A stretch of DNA of 64,000 nt from Bacteroidales bacterium (lineage in GTDB: Bacteria > Bacteroidota > Bacteroidia > Bacteroidales > F082), in assembly GCA_016284305.1 (NCBI GenBank), contig JAEEON010000043.1, positions 1 through 64,000 on the forward strand. The letters run 5' to 3'. A model generated the notes under the pieces. The model saw only the letters and a program-made list of their open reading frames with translations. It had not been told where the DNA came from and did no database searches. Made by a program: the position numbers and the translations under genes. Positions 63,502-64,000 of the stretch are shown piece by piece; positions within the stretch are counted from its first letter, which is position 1; every line of letters begins with the position of its first letter.

Positions 63502-64000
63502 AAACAAGGACAAGACTGATGATTGTGCTGACCATGCTGTTGGCAATCGCATCCTCTTGCAAGAAGGATCACGACATCCCAACAGGGAAAGTGTTCAATG
63601 AGGGTTCTGTAGATGGAGCCATCAACGGCTTGTTCTCGGTGAGTACCTTCCAACAGGTCTATTTCTCGAAGGGCAACTTGCAGTATATAGGAAGTGCCAA
63701 CACTCCTTACTGGAAGTTTGCCGACCATCAGTGGGATTATCTTGGTTACAATGGTCAAGAAAACAGCAATCAAAATGTGGATCGGGATCTTTTTGGCTGG
63801 GGCACTAGTGGATATAACCATGGCGCAGTCTGTTACCAACCTTGGAGTACGAGCACAACCAACAGCGACTATTATGCCTATGGCAGCGACACCTATAACT
63901 TATTTGACCAGACAGGTCAAGCCGACTGGGGCTACAATGCCATCAGTAACGAAGGCAATATGACCCATATCTGGCGCACATTGACCCGTGAAGAATGGGA
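63498..64000 (+). CDS. Lipoprotein, 3' partial
   Basis: Begins ATG 63498 (ATGA overlap with the preceding stop) and is open to the window end. Signal with lipobox (MKTRTRLMIVLTMLLAIASSC), then VSTFQQVYFSKGNLQY and WKFADHQWDYLGYNG, the repeated surface-lipoprotein pattern common in Bacteroidales. At least 167 residues visible. Probably cotranscribed with the PEGA gene. Confidence 0.85.
   Translation, partial: MKTRTRLMIVLTMLLAIASSCKKDHDIPTGKVFNEGSVDGAINGLFSVSTFQQVYFSKGNLQYIGSANTPYWKFADHQWDYLGYNGQENSNQNVDRDLFGWGTSGYNHGAVCYQPWSTSTTNSDYYAYGSDTYNLFDQTGQADWGYNAISNEGNMTHIWRTLTREEW

Overview
The window is chromosomal DNA of a member of the Bacteroidota, most likely order Bacteroidales. Reasons: the -7 promoter box TAnnTTTG (often TATCTTTG) lies before almost every transcription unit, with a TTG about 19-20 bp upstream in the best cases; a C10 protease carries a type IX secretion sorting tail; DnaE has a fused proofreading exonuclease; the 47-bp repeats of the type II-C CRISPR array are of Bacteroidales type. 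I cannot name a genus.

Layout. 1-7.3 kb is an accessory stretch: uncharacterised genes, an Xre-type antitoxin-like gene, a WYL regulator, an ORF6N protein, a Fic enzyme with an obvious operator, a carbonic anhydrase and a DEDDh exonuclease. 7.4-15.1 kb is ordinary core (dnaE, trxA, DUF58, threonine aldolase). 15.2-25.2 kb is a complete type II-C CRISPR-Cas locus: WYL regulator (divergent), tracrRNA (minus strand, between regulator and cas9), cas9, a BRO-N/DinD-like gene, cas1, cas2, and an array of 30 repeats and 29 spacers. The four protein genes are coupled by a 4-nt gap and two overlaps. 25.3-36.5 kb is mostly core (patatin, envelope proteins, split transketolase whose second half is fused to a LOG-like domain, C69 peptidase, rarA), interrupted by a PARP-like two-gene module. 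37.5-44.2 kb holds tRNA-Arg and tRNA-Glu genes followed by an integrase-less island bounded by a 60-bp direct repeat of the tRNA-Glu 3' end; it carries an AbiE-type pair and an unrecognised two-gene phospholipase-D module. 44.2-58.7 kb is core (SanA-like, lipoproteins, C10 protease, amidohydrolase, iron-type ABC transporter, mutL, rhomboid, EEP, uvrB). 58.7-60.4 kb is a tandem duplication of a structured small RNA facing a PD-(D/E)XK-like nuclease gene. The window ends with an IS3-type remnant and two envelope genes.

Best candidates for something undescribed: (1) the duplicated RNA/nuclease cassette, in which the variable part of the RNA and the C-terminal part of the nuclease diverge together while flanks stay near identical; (2) the BRO-N/DinD-like gene embedded in a type II-C cas operon, together with a WYL regulator and a promoter apparently built into every CRISPR repeat; (3) the PLD + 508-residue protein pair in the tRNA-Glu island. 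No searches or folding programs were run; everything was read by eye.
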